64,000 nt of DNA from Camarhynchus parvulus. Lineage: Eukaryota; Chordata; Aves; Passeriformes; Thraupidae. The notes under the pieces were generated by a model, which searched no databases, was not told the origin of the DNA, and saw nothing but the letters and a program-made list of their open reading frames with translations. The first letter of the stretch is position 1. Each line of letters starts with the position of its first letter. The translations under genes and the position numbers were made by a program. Positions 10,326-21,983 of the stretch are shown here, in pieces. Location: NCBI RefSeq assembly GCF_901933205.1, contig NC_044574.1:42751609-42815608 (forward strand), written 5' to 3'.

Positions 10326-12607
10326 AACAGAGCTTGGTCAGTTTAAAAAAGGGAATTTGGTATAATTTCATATGTGAATTGGCCAAATTTCATCCACCAA
10401 CTATTGGATCATATAATATCTTTTTCTGCTTTAGGTTAAGGAGCACCTGATATGATTGCTCATTGTAACTGTATCTATTTTAATATCTTTTACCTTTTCT
10501 ACTGTCACACCATATGTCATTTTCTCTAATCCTTGAGAAATTTTTGTGGCTGTCATCGGAACCTACATTTTCAACACCTTGAAATATATTTAATTCAGTT
10601 GTTATTCCAGTATTCTTAAATACTGAAAATAATTGCAACTTTACATTTGTAGACCTGAAGTATTTGTAGCCAATTTTTATTTGACCATTGTTTGCAAAGT
10701 ACTCCAGGTTCTGACTCAGCCATGTTCATCCTGTTATGTGTTATCTGACTTTCATAATATCACCATTCCTTCACTTACTAATGGACTGGACAATGCTTAT
10801 AATCCATAAATAATGTTGGAGGTTCTTCGTGTTCTTCCTTCAGAAGAACAAACCAGAAAGAAGTATTGAACACTTCTGAATTAACAGTGCTTCACACACA
10901 CTTGTATTTGAAGAAAGAATTTACCTTTATTTGTGCAGAGAAAGAAAATACTATCATTTGAAAAGGTTTCATAAAACATGAATGCAAGTACTAAAGAGAA
11001 TGTGCATATTGGCATGGGCTTCAGTACTCTTCAGGGTACCATAACTCACAGAGCTCTGTTTATTCCATTAGGCTCTCTAGAACTGCCATTTCTTGATGAG
11101 AGTTTGGGACCAATTGAGTTTTTTCAAAATTTGCCCAGGGATTCAAATATTTCAAAATATTTTGTTTGAATTCTCTTCAAGGTATTTTGAAATGTAATGG
11201 AGATGTTCACATTCAATAAATAATGGATGAAAATTCAAAAGCAGGCACATTTTACTTAAGCTTCCAATTTCACAAATCTGCCTCTTTTTTTTTCTTTTTC
11301 TGTTTCCTTGCCTCTCTTTCTCCCCCCACCCCCCAATATCTCTTCCTGCCAAAAATTATTTTGGGAATTGAAGTCAAACCAGAGAGCTGTAGTCAGATTG
11401 CTGAAAGCATATTTTGCTATCAAATGTTGCATTACTGAATCATCTCACTCCATTTTAGAGATGTGAAAGTACAGAAGATATGTGTTTGGGATAGATATAA
11501 AAATTGTAACATTTTTGGAATGTGGTCTGAGAAAGTTTTGCAGTGCGCATTTGGAAAGATTCAGTATTTCTGAGTGAAGATACTGTGGGTGAGTTATGTA
11601 GGTCATCTCCAAGAAGCCACACATTTCACACCATAGCTCTGTTGATGCCTGATATTTTACAGCAGCTTATTCATAAAATATGTTAGTAAGTTTTAAAGTT
11701 TTATTGTTTCTATTTCTGTCTCTGCCTGTAAAGCCAAGCTCCATTAATACTACAATTCCAGCTATAAAGAATTCTGTGAGAGGAAGGGAACTTATAAATA
11801 ATGCATTTAGAAACCTCTAAAAAGGATCTTCAGAACTTTCGGCACTTGTTAAAGCAGAATATCTCATGATCAGTGACAGATTTATTTTTTTTAACCATTG
11901 ACAGGTAGGAAGAGCTTCCTGTTTTCTTTAATTAAACAAATTTTTTTTTTTTTTGCAGCCTAGGCAGGTCATTAGGCTTATCAGTAGTTTTTATTCTGAG
12001 CAGGCTAATTCCATGGATGCAATTTACAGTTTATTTTGGCAAGAGAAGAGTCAACTTGGGGAAGGCATCACCTTGCTCACAGGACTGGTGCCTGAGTCCT
12101 CTGTGCATCCAAAACTACCACAGCTGGATCCCGAGTTCCTATCTGCTGATACTCTGCAGAGCATCATCTGTAGCTCAAGGGTTGAATCAATCAGTGGTTT
12201 TTATGTATTGCAGCCTATAATTGTATAATTTTATGTGGAAATCTTGGAGGAAATGCCCCAAGTTCAACAGTTAGTACGTCCTCCTCAGGAACTTTCCCAG
12301 CAGGCTTTGTTGTTTTAAATTAATTGCTGGTGGTTTAATCAGTTCTTTTTTCCTATGGATGTTCCTCCTGGTCAGAGTGCTCAGTTCAAATGCAATATGA
12401 TGTCCTTTCTTGAATGGATTTCAAGGCAGGAGCCATTTTCAGTCAGGGGACACAGCAGAGAGAAGTCCCACTGCTTTTCTTCTCTCTAATGTCTTTTCCT
12501 CTTCTAGACATCAGCCACAAGGTTTGCCTCTTTTCAGTACCTGCAAGTATAAGACTGTAACTTAGCCATTTAGGAATTATTCATTTGAATCCAATTCTTC
12601 CCCAGGG
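10326..12607. other. Non-coding stretch with pyrimidine-rich tracts
   Basis: No gene is recognised. It contains a polypyrimidine run at 11280-11350 and a T tract with a splice-acceptor-like end at 11941-11958. A 91-codon open frame follows that acceptor but resembles no protein I know. Confidence 0.5.
11280..11350. repeat. Polypyrimidine tract
   Basis: About 70 bases almost wholly T and C, with runs of nine T, six C and six C again. Such mirror-like tracts can form triplex DNA, but they are common in vertebrate intergenic DNA. Confidence 0.7.
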
Positions 12608-12657
12608 TGTTAGCGTTCAGAAACACATAATCACATAAGCGATTATATGCTGGTGCT

Positions 12658-12663
12658 TTTATT
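12658..12663 (-). promoter_or_regulatory. LTR poly(A) signal
   Basis: AATAAA on the - strand, followed by AGCACC, sits about 50 bases before the LTR end, the expected place for the R-region signal of a retroviral LTR. Confidence 0.65.
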
Positions 12664-12730
12664 AAGAGCTCTGGAAATCAGGGGTGTTTGCACCTCAAAT
12701 CTGATTCCGCCATACATTCGAGGTTAACAT

Positions 12731-12739
12731 GCTTTTATA
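12731..12739 (-). promoter_or_regulatory. LTR TATA box
   Basis: TATAAAAGC on the - strand lies about 70 bases upstream of the LTR poly(A) signal, the usual U3-R spacing. If active it would drive transcription leftwards, antisense to DCHS2. Confidence 0.6.
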
Positions 12740-13544
12740 TTCTATCGTTATATAACTTTCGTGTTAATTATTAAACTTATATTGTTCTATTGTATACATA
12801 GATTTCAGCTAAGCATAGCCCCCCCTTAAGTTTCCAACATAGTTTCTCATGATTCTTCCTATGATTATATAATAATTATATTTAATTACTAAACAATCAT
12901 CACCTCTAACAATTATATAATTTATCATACTGCTTACACAGGTGCAGTGATCTGAGAAAACACAAAGCCTAACATTTTCAGAATCTATCTTTAGCGTTTT
13001 CCAGGGTCCCATTATCAAAGGCATCAGTGGGAATTCTCAACCAGGACAGATCTCTTAGATATGTGGAAGGGTGCTCACAGCATGAAAAATCACATCATTT
13101 TATGCTTCCTTCTGCATTAAATCTAACACTATATGACTTTCACAAAACTCACTACTCAGAAACCAAATTAGGGAGTCAGAAACACCTTCAATAAATAGGC
13201 TGTAAAAGATGTAGAGTCCCAATAAGAGATAGTCTTTGTGTCAGAACAAAAATTTCCAGTGGTTGAAAAGTCTGTGGAAACATGTGCTTAAATCCTGTGC
13301 AGCTTCACATTTTGATCTAGAAGATGTAGCTCAATGTAGCTTGAAGAATTTCAAGAATTCCTGGCTGGCTTTCACCAAAGGAAAAACAAATCTTTGACTT
13401 CTTTTGTCTCCTCTTTCTTTTATTGTAGACATTCTGAATGCTTTTTTTATGTTTTTCATCTGGCATAGTTTTGAAGCATTTCAAATTATTTTCTCTGTTA
13501 CATTCCCATAAATGTTAAACAGCTCCTGTCATTTGCACAAGGTA

Positions 13545-13588
13545 TAGGCAAAACAGAATAAAATTCTAGGCAAAACAGAATAAAATTC
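13545..13588. repeat. Perfect tandem duplication of 22 bases
   Basis: Two adjoining identical units, each starting TAGGCAAAACAGAATAAAA and ending TTC, occupy 13545-13566 and 13567-13588. The lack of any mismatch suggests a recent slippage or repair event. Confidence 0.9.
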
Positions 13589-16521
13589 AGTACAATATTC
13601 AAGAAATAACTTTGTTTGACAGTGGCTGCTGTCAACAAACCTGGTGATCTTGAAGGGGAAAGCTGGAGACTCGACAAACAGATAAAAAGTGAAGTGAACT
13701 GAACACTTTCCCAAATTCTGTGGTTGTTAGATGGCTTGGCTTAAGTAAGAGGTTTCTTTTTTTTGGTGAAGTTCCTGGATTGCAGCTCAAGAGTTTTAAG
13801 CCAGATCCTGCAATTTCTGTCTTTGGAATGCGCTTTGTTCTCTGGTGGGCTCCTGAGGTGATGCACCCACTGCTAGGATGGACTTTAAATTTGTAATCTG
13901 GTCTTTGTGGGATCAAAGGCAACCCATCAAAATGAAACTCTTGAGGATAATTTCCTTGTTCTGCATCTTGCCACTTGCACTCCTGCCCACTGTAAAACCA
14001 TTTACATGATCAAAGTCTTTCCATGGCAAGTGACAATAATTGAAATGTGGGTTTGAGGGCCTATAAAAGAAAAGGTAATTTAGGGTTTTTAACAGAAACA
14101 ACTTTATTATGTTGCCAAAGAATTTAAAAAATTACTCTTCTTGGGTCTGGCTTGGTTCTTGCTTGCCTGTGCTGAGATGCTTTGGAGTATTCCAGTTGGT
14201 CCTTCACTGGTTATTAGAGGTTGATTAAGGCAGCAGTAAAGTATCTTTGATGTTTTGGAAAGAATATGTAAGTTGCTTATTTTGTATTAGATACCTTTCA
14301 CACTTCAGTCTTGAATACTGCTAAAATTAGTACTGAAAGGAATTCTGTGTTTTCAAAGAAATATGAATTGTCATGGATTTTTTTCTCTTTGATTTTATGT
14401 AGCAGGTTTTATTCAGTTATAGCTGCAACTTTGCAAATAGATTGAAGATTGTAAAGCAGTGAAAACCTAAGGTTTTACAGAATTGAAGACTTTTTTCTTC
14501 ATATCCAATACTTCCCTGGTCACCCATGATAGTGTTTTCAATATTGAAAGTGATTCGAGAATCATTTTTCTGCCTAACTTTCTATGTGATTTTACCTGAC
14601 CAACCTTGTTTCTTCACTTCATTTCTTAAAGGGCTCAGAGAAAGTTGTGTGCTTTGATGAATGACAAAATATATTAAACTGATAAGCTCTTAACAAACAA
14701 AGAAAAAAAAGAAGAACATACAAAAGGTGTAAATCATATAAATAACTCCTAGAGTTCTGTGTTTCAGTATTGCCTGGTGGATAATGGCATTTCCCAGTGG
14801 TGCATAAGTTCAAGGTAATAGTCTGTCATGTATCATCCAAATGCTTTGAAGACTTTAAGAACAGGTAAAAGACAACAGTAATTTTCAGATTAGTCAGAAT
14901 GGTGTTATTTTCTTTTCCTTGCATTTATAAATTCTGTCAAGAAGGAGTTTCTGTTGTAATTAGTTGTCCAAGGAAATGATTCCCAGAAGAGGAATCTTAT
15001 TTTAAAGTGCTAAAAATTGACATGGAGGAAATTGCTTAATAAGAATTTCTTTGAAGATTAATGCCAGAATTGAAACCTTTCTGACATTGTGGGAACCATT
15101 CATTAATGTAAACAAAGAGGTGCAGATGAGTGATGTGTAGGGATATTGAGATATTTTAGAACTCTCAGAAAATGTGACTGGGTGAGCTGAGGCTGATTTT
15201 TGTTTGTTCCTTTGCTGGTTGTGGCCTTATGTGATTTCTTATATTGTTTCCAGCACAATGAAACTTTTAAAACAACCAGCTGTGGCCACCATTGAAAGAA
15301 ATATTCCCTCCAAAAGCAGAGTGGGAGGTCCAAATAGCCTAGCTTAGTCACTGGCTTATCAATTTTATAAGCATTTTATCTTGCCAAGGTTCTTGCCTAT
15401 GCTGAATTATTTACTCAGTCAGTGAACTCCTTACTGAGGCAACAGGTGCCTCTGGAGATGTTCCCTGGGGAATCAGCTTTTAACTTTGTTGACTCCCTAA
15501 AGAGTCATGCTCAGAAGATGACCTGGCTGTCATCACTGTCCCAAGGAATGCACAGAATACAGCAGGAATCTTAGATTGCCTCTGTTGACCCAGAACTGAT
15601 GTTCCCTGGCTGCAAAGGAGTAAAAGCTCTCATCCAAGAGCTAAGAGTTATGAGGTAAGACCTATCTTAAGGAATCGTAACCACCAACATTTTTGTCTCA
15701 GGGACATCCCTGACTGCCTGGGGACAACAGGTTTTTCTGAGGGAGGACTCTCCCATCTTCAAAGCTGAGCTGATGCAAGGATTTTCTTAAAACAGGGAAG
15801 AGTAAGAAGCAGATTTTTTCACACTTAGTAAAACTCTTAGAAAAGGTAGTTGGTTTATTGATTCTTCCCTTTTAGCTGTCCCTATTCTTACATCTGAGCA
15901 CAAGGCCCTCACACCTGGTGGAGTTTGGAAGAAACTCAAGGGCTGGATTAGCTCAGATCTCCACACCCATAAAAGAGAATTATTTCTTCTAGAGGGTGAC
16001 TTCAGTGAATGGCAGGCTCTGCAGCAATACAAAGATCTTTTTGAAATCAGTGCATGTTCTCACTCACACCTTCAGTATGTCCACCTGTAGACAGCATCTT
16101 AGCCATGAGTACACAGCATGCTGTTTGTGAAAAGCAACAACTTTGCTAAATTAAAGCAAATTACTTTCAAAGAATGCAAGGGCACTAATTTTCATTGATT
16201 ACTCACTCAGTCATGGCCAAGTTTCAAATTTCATCTGTTTTTACTGTAGTTCTTCTGGAAAAAATTTGGTTAGAATCACTCTCCCATAACCTAAAAATGG
16301 TTGCAGGGATTTTGCTTTGACTGTAAGTGGATAAGAAAATCTCTCTTTAGGCATGGAAAACTTAAGCCTGAACAATGAGTGATTCAGAAGACTGTGGTTG
16401 TGGGGAAAAATGGACTTTTAATTGGATTCATTTTGCTTATGTAACCATTTGGCCCCTACTAAGCAGCTATTCTAACAATAACTTTGCTTACCAATGATAC
16501 GTGGTCTCTTCTAAACTAAGG

Positions 16522-16554
16522 TATCAATAGCAACAAAATGTGTTGCTATTGATA
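16522..16554. repeat. Perfect hairpin, 14-base arms, 5-base loop
   Basis: TATCAATAGCAACA (16522-16535) and TGTTGCTATTGATA (16541-16554) are exact reverse complements separated by AAATG. The arms are too short for a microRNA precursor unless flanks also pair, which I do not see. It may be a templated inversion or a fold in a non-coding RNA. Confidence 0.9.
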
Positions 16555-17478
16555 TAAATAGAATAGAGGCTTGTGTTTGTATGCAAAGTTTAAAAATGTC
16601 CGGCAAAAATCTGTGGAAGAAAACCCTTCCCAGAGACCTTCATAGAAAGACATTGTTCTGGCTCAGGAAATCCTCCAGCCACAAGTGGCTGGAACTTGGG
16701 AACATATTCTGAAAAAACTAGATTTTCTGGGTTAGATGGAGCTTTGATCCAGTTCACTCAGACTTGGGTGAACAAAACAACAGTAGCGTGAAGAGAAGTT
16801 TCCTGTCAGAAGATTGAATGTTTACTGCTTTGTCCTAAGTTCCATGGAACAAACACCCAGACTTCACCCTCCTGCTGTGGCTGCTGTCATTGCAAATATC
16901 CTGAGAGCTTTTAGCACCCCACTTTGTTCTTGGTGAGCCCCTGCACAGGATGGCTGGAGAAAGGTCTTGCCTTCTTGTGGCTTGGTGAAGATGAAGAGCT
17001 GGGAGTTGTTTCTTGGGTTTGCAGCTGACTTTGCTTTTAAATGATTCAAACTGGTTAATCCAGCTGGGTCAGCCCCAGTGGATGAAGCTAAGCAGAAAGG
17101 CTTAGAGATGCAGTTCCTGTTAGGGAAATACTGGAGGTGACAGATAGAAGAGGCAAGCAAGCGATGCTCTTATTCTGACTGGTCATGCAATGATTTCCAC
17201 TGACGTAGTCAGATTAACCCAAAGGTCTCAATAATTAGCTTGTAAAGAGCTACATGAGAAGGGGCTGGTTTTCAGATGTGGTAGTCCCTCACACCATGGG
17301 GAATTAAAAAATGTAAACATTAAGTCAATGTTGACATTGAGACAAGTGGAGTCAATACGGTGGGCTTGTCAGCCTGGCCGAAAAAAATGTTGGAAATGTG
17401 ACTCAAGAGGGAATTAAACAGCAATAAAACACCTAATGTCAGTTCACAAAGGAGAGATTGAGGTAAGAGAAAAGATAG

Positions 17479-17543
17479 TTTACAATATAATTCAATAGAA
17501 AATTTGTGTTCTAAGTATATTGTATAATTTACAATATAATTCA
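17479..17543. repeat. Direct repeat of 16 bases, 33 bases apart
   Basis: TTTACAATATAATTCA occurs exactly at 17479-17494 and 17528-17543. The spacer contains TATATTGTA, partly complementary to the repeat, so the region could also fold. Confidence 0.8.
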
Positions 17544-20500
17544 TGGAGTAAATTCACCGCCTGAACAACACCTGTCATGAGCTTGTGACCTTACTTGCTA
17601 ATGATTACTGTAGTGATACAAGATGTCTGGTATTTTACTTGTTTTTCCTGGCTGTTTTAGTTTTGACATAAGAAGTAAAACCCGTATGATCTCTAGTCAA
17701 TGAAATTAACAGGATCAGATCTTGGATCTGTGCAGTTTCTTACCTTTTACCAATGGCCCAAAGAGTAGAGTTGCAGTTTAACCAAGAGACCAGTGAATGA
17801 AGAGCACCCAAGGGAAATGTTATGGCAAAAAGAGGCCAATCAGATACTTTTGGTTCTGGTGTGGCACTCTGTCCTGGTGCAATGTCAGCCACATTTGTCA
17901 TAGCACTCTGCAGTCCAAGGAAAGAGCTGGGAATCATGGTGGCTAATGGATTAACTCAGGCTGCCTGTTCAATTGTCTAAGTAAATGTGTGCTGAGCCTT
18001 CAGCCTTGCATCTGTGATCAAGGAGATCTTACACGGTTTGGGGACTTTCTCATGTTTGTACTTTGCAGAGAGACTCCTGTGCCAAGACTGTCCTTTTCCA
18101 GCACTTGTTATTCAAGGAAATGTCACATATTGGTTGGGTTTAGAGTTGAGGCATGACAGTGATAACAGTATTGATAAGTGACACTCATTTCCTTCGGCTG
18201 AACTTACCATGCTGCACCAAATAAATCTAGATCCAGTCAAATGAAAAAGGCATCTAAACTGCTGACTGGGGTCTTTACCTTCCAAGGAACTGCTTATTGT
18301 AAAACACTGACGCTTTAGGAGGAGGCAATAGCACAAGCCCTTTTCACAGGGGAGAGGCTGCCTCTCCTGGCATGAGAGGTAGAGCCAAGAGGGTTTTAAG
18401 AGGAGTAACTTCCTGTGTGCTACATTTAACGAAATAAAAGCTCTAGACACAACAGACAGTCCCATGTAGGTAAGAATAGATCCAGCTTTAGGAAAACTGT
18501 GATTGTCCACCCAGGTTTGGAGCATAATGCCCGTGCAGTGATCATAAGCTTCCTGAGCATTTTGACCATTGCTACCTTCCTTATGAACTCTTTCCTTATG
18601 GATCAGGAGGGTCAAGGAGTATTAATGCTGTACAGCAGCAAGTCTCACTAGAAAGGCATTTCTAAATTTCAGTAAGCAGGACAAATGGTTGTCCCTGGCT
18701 GCCTGCACGAGAGAGGTGTTAAGACAGTAAGTTTCTGGGGTTGGTAGACAACCCCCAAATCTGCAGGAAGTGGTGAAGAAGGTTCAATGAATTGTGTCCT
18801 TGTAAAATCATAACCACCACCAAAAATTGATTTAGTTGAAAGCTCAAATAAAAGCATTTATGGGTTTTTTAAGTCCTTAGTAAACCAAGAGGCAAAACAG
18901 TTCAACTTAATGACAAATCAAAACATTTGGCTTCTGAATTGTTTGAAGGTCCAATTTTTTTTTGGGCCAAAAAATATCAGTTAATTCACAAAGAATTTTG
19001 ACTGATTTAAACAAACATTTTTTAGAGAAAAGCATTTCTAAAAAAAAGGTCGTGCTTTTTTAGTCAACAGAGCACTATAAACAAGCCAAGTAAACTCATT
19101 AATATGTTATGCAAAACTGTGTAAGGACCCCATCAGAAAGTGATAGTCCCTTTTGAGTATCTGTTCCATCTGTTTGAAAATGTGAGCAAGAGCTTAGACA
19201 TGATAATAAACTGAGGAGTTTAAGGTCCCTCCCTTCCTTGCCCCACAAACATTATGAAGCTAGACAGTTTAATCCAAGTGGTCTAGTATCCAAGAGCTCA
19301 GAGCATATCTACTGATCTGCAAGATTTCTGCATTTTTGTTCTGGTTTTGTTTGTTGCCATGGAGTCTAGTAGGATATTTAGATGTGTGACCGTTGGACAG
19401 GATGTTGGTGATTGCAGCACGTGGCTGCTTGCCTTCTCCATGTGGAGAGGAGGCTGGGCCTGCACTCCAGCCCTCTCTGGATTTTGGCTTAGGGCTTAGT
19501 TCCCAGTCTTCCACCATGTTGATCAGTGTAGTCCCAGAAGGCTGAATTCCAGTTTGTGTGCCGCCAGCAGAGCTGCAGCACTGCAGACCAGCATGCCCAA
19601 CTACACTGTGTGATGTATCAGTCACAAGAACCTGGCAGAGATCAGGCAAGCATAGAGTGGTTCCCATGAGGAAAACCTCCCTCTTTCCTGCCTTCAGAAC
19701 TGCCATTCACAAAACTAGTCTCCAAACCTCCTGACAATCACAATTAAAACATTATTTAAAAAAGCAACAGGTTATTTCACAATAAAAATGTCATCTTTGG
19801 AAATATGTTTCCTTTTGATTATACATAGAGAAATAAAAATATGGCAGAGTCCCATATTTGACATTTCAAGCTGAAGGTATTTACATTAAGGAGGAGGAGG
19901 AAAAAGAAGTATTGCATCTCCAGTCTGCTGTTTCTTCAGATATGCCATCAGTTTAAGCACAGAGACATCTCTTAAGGAACTGTCACATCAATGTCTGTAA
20001 AAATCAACAAAATGGAATTGTCAATTATTTAGAAGTGTAGATGCAGCAGCTGGTGAGCAGTTTGCTATGTGGCATTCCTCGTGAAGAGAGGTGCCAGAAA
20101 TTTACTGCCAAAACACTTGAGCTAAGTGATCTCAGATGAAAAAATGACAGCTTCTGCTAATGAACAGTCAGTGCTGTGAGCATAAACATTCATCATAGTC
20201 CCAGAGTGGCAGGACTGTGGTAGTATCTGGCTTTGCAAAACCCTTTATTTGCACCCTGTGCGTATTTAGCCCAGTTATACTCTGTGATGGTTCTGGAGCT
20301 GGAGTGTGTACCATGAGAAGAAAGAGCAAAGGGCATCTGCTGCCAAGGACACAGCTCAAATGCCTTGGTGACCTCTTCTCAGAGAGTCTTAACTTTGCTC
20401 CAGAGGCAGCTGCAGGGAGCCTTGCTGTATCCACAGCTCCTAAGGAAGGCAGCAAAGATCACAGGAACCATCCCACATTCTGCCCCCGCCACAAGCAACT

Positions 20501-21913
20501 ACAGATATCTAGGAGAAGAGTGCCACAAGCAGAACAGTGCTGTCCGCTGGGGGCCTGGCATCCACTGTGACACATGGTAAGCTACAAGGGGTAGGGACAA
20601 AATTGCCTGCAAGAGCCACTGCACTCCCCTGTTTCCTGTTAACTGCCCTAATATCTTTTTTAATTCCTTTAAACTTCTGGTTTCCATTTGGTAAGGACAC
20701 CATATCATCGTGCACTTTGTAGGAAAAGGCCTTGCTTTATCTTCATGGCATTCAAAATGAGTTGTTTCAGGTGATGTGTTTGTTTGGGAATATTCCTCTG
20801 CGAATGCAAATGAATTGTTAAGACTGATGCAAGCGTCAACTTGATTTTAAACCTAAAGTATTAGATTAGAAGATTATGCACTGCAGACACCAACAAACAC
20901 CTTAGAGCGTTCTATAGTAAATACCTACTAAAGAAAGAAGACAGCTGTGGCTCTGGAGCTAAAGGTTAGTGTCTTTATTTGTGGGAAGCCCATGTCAACT
21001 GGCACAAATAACATCCTGACATTGCCAAAAGGGGCTTTGCAATGCCTTCCAGTCACCTCCAGGTGACAAACACACAGATGTCTAGAAAATTAATACAGGC
21101 CTGGAAGAGATTTGGTATCTGCGGAAGGATTTTCTACAGCATTTGAGAAAAATAACTGGAAATAGTACACATCATCTGGATGTGAGAAACCTTGCAAAAA
21201 TATCTAGGCTCTGAGAGAGTACAGGCCATGGTGGGCAGTCATGCCTTGGGGTTTAGATGCTTTAGAAAGTCACTGAGGCTGATAGGCCAGCTGGGACTAC
21301 ACTTCCCACCCTCCACACTCAGATTTCCTTAGGATTCCTGATTGGCATGGAGGGAAGTATATTCAAAATTGTAAAATTAAGGAAAGACATTTCACTATTT
21401 CCTTAAAAGAATATATGAAACCAATAAAGCTGATCACCTGTGCTAGGGATATGAACCCTGGCAAATGAAAGAGTTAATTGAAGGCCAAAAAAAATCCCTG
21501 CTCCCTCAGAGGGGGCAGAGGTGAATGAAGCTTCTCTCAGTTATGGTCTACTGCAAAAACTGTGTTCTTATTTTAAACAAGCTTTGTCAATCCACAGCTA
21601 TAGCCCCCTGTCCTAGTCCCCCTGCCAGAGGGGAATATAGCTAAACAGAAATAGTTTGCATCTAATTTAGCCAGACATGACTCAACAACTTGTCTTTTAT
21701 CATTAAACACTATCCATTTCATACCTAGCCTTTGGGGCTTTATTGTGCTCTTACAATTCTTTACTTGTCATTTTTCAGGCAGGAGGCATGACTTTAGTCA
21801 GTCTGCCACAAAGTGCAGTTTTGGATAGGTAATCTTAGCCTGTTCTGTGCTCAATCCACTGCACATTGAAAAATGTTAGTAAATAATATAATGGCTCCTG
21901 AAGGGAACTGTAA

Positions 21914-21983
21914 ATCCATCCATCCATCCACCCACCCACCCACCCATCCACCCACCCATCCACCCATCCACCCATCCACCCAC
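21914..21983. repeat. CCAT/CCAC tetranucleotide microsatellite
   Basis: About 70 bases of ATCC units interspersed with ACCC units: first CCAT repeats, then CCAC, then alternating 8-base CCACCCAT units. On the - strand it gives a false open frame rich in Gly, Trp and Asp. It is probably length-polymorphic. Confidence 0.95.

Larger units (their letters stand above)
12608..13048 (-). mobile_element. Solo LTR of an avian endogenous retrovirus, minus orientation
   Basis: Read on the - strand, the element starts TGTCCTGGTTGAGAATTCCC at 13048 and ends ...TAACA at 12608, giving TGT/ACA ends. It has the internal order of an LTR: an AT-rich U3, a TATAAAAGC box (12739-12731), and about 70 bases further on AATAAAAGCACC (poly(A) signal 12663-12658), then a short U5. 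The 441-base length is normal for an LTR. No internal retroviral genes flank it, so it is a solo LTR left by recombination. A target-site duplication is not clear. Short open frames on the - strand here are by-products. The family is probably ERVK- or ERV1-like but cannot be assigned without a library. Confidence 0.78.
13049..21913. other. Non-coding stretch, no gene seen
   Basis: Nearly 9 kb without a recognisable exon. The longest open frame (167 codons, - strand, 18112-18615) matches nothing I know and is near the chance limit. The stretch holds a 22-base tandem duplication (13545-13588), a 14-base-arm hairpin (16522-16554) and a direct repeat TTTACAATATAATTCA at 17479-17494 and 17528-17543. 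Confidence 0.5.

Noticed and set aside
16522..16554. microRNA precursor
   Set aside because: The stem is only 14 base pairs and flanks do not extend the pairing to the roughly 30 base pairs expected.
18112..18615. 167-codon open frame on the - strand
   Set aside because: No recognisable family, domain or splice context. In about 128,000 codon positions with roughly 6% stop codons, about one frame of 150 or more codons is expected by chance.
21914..21983. CRISPR-like repeat array
   Set aside because: Units of 4-8 bases without spacers; a plain microsatellite in a vertebrate genome.
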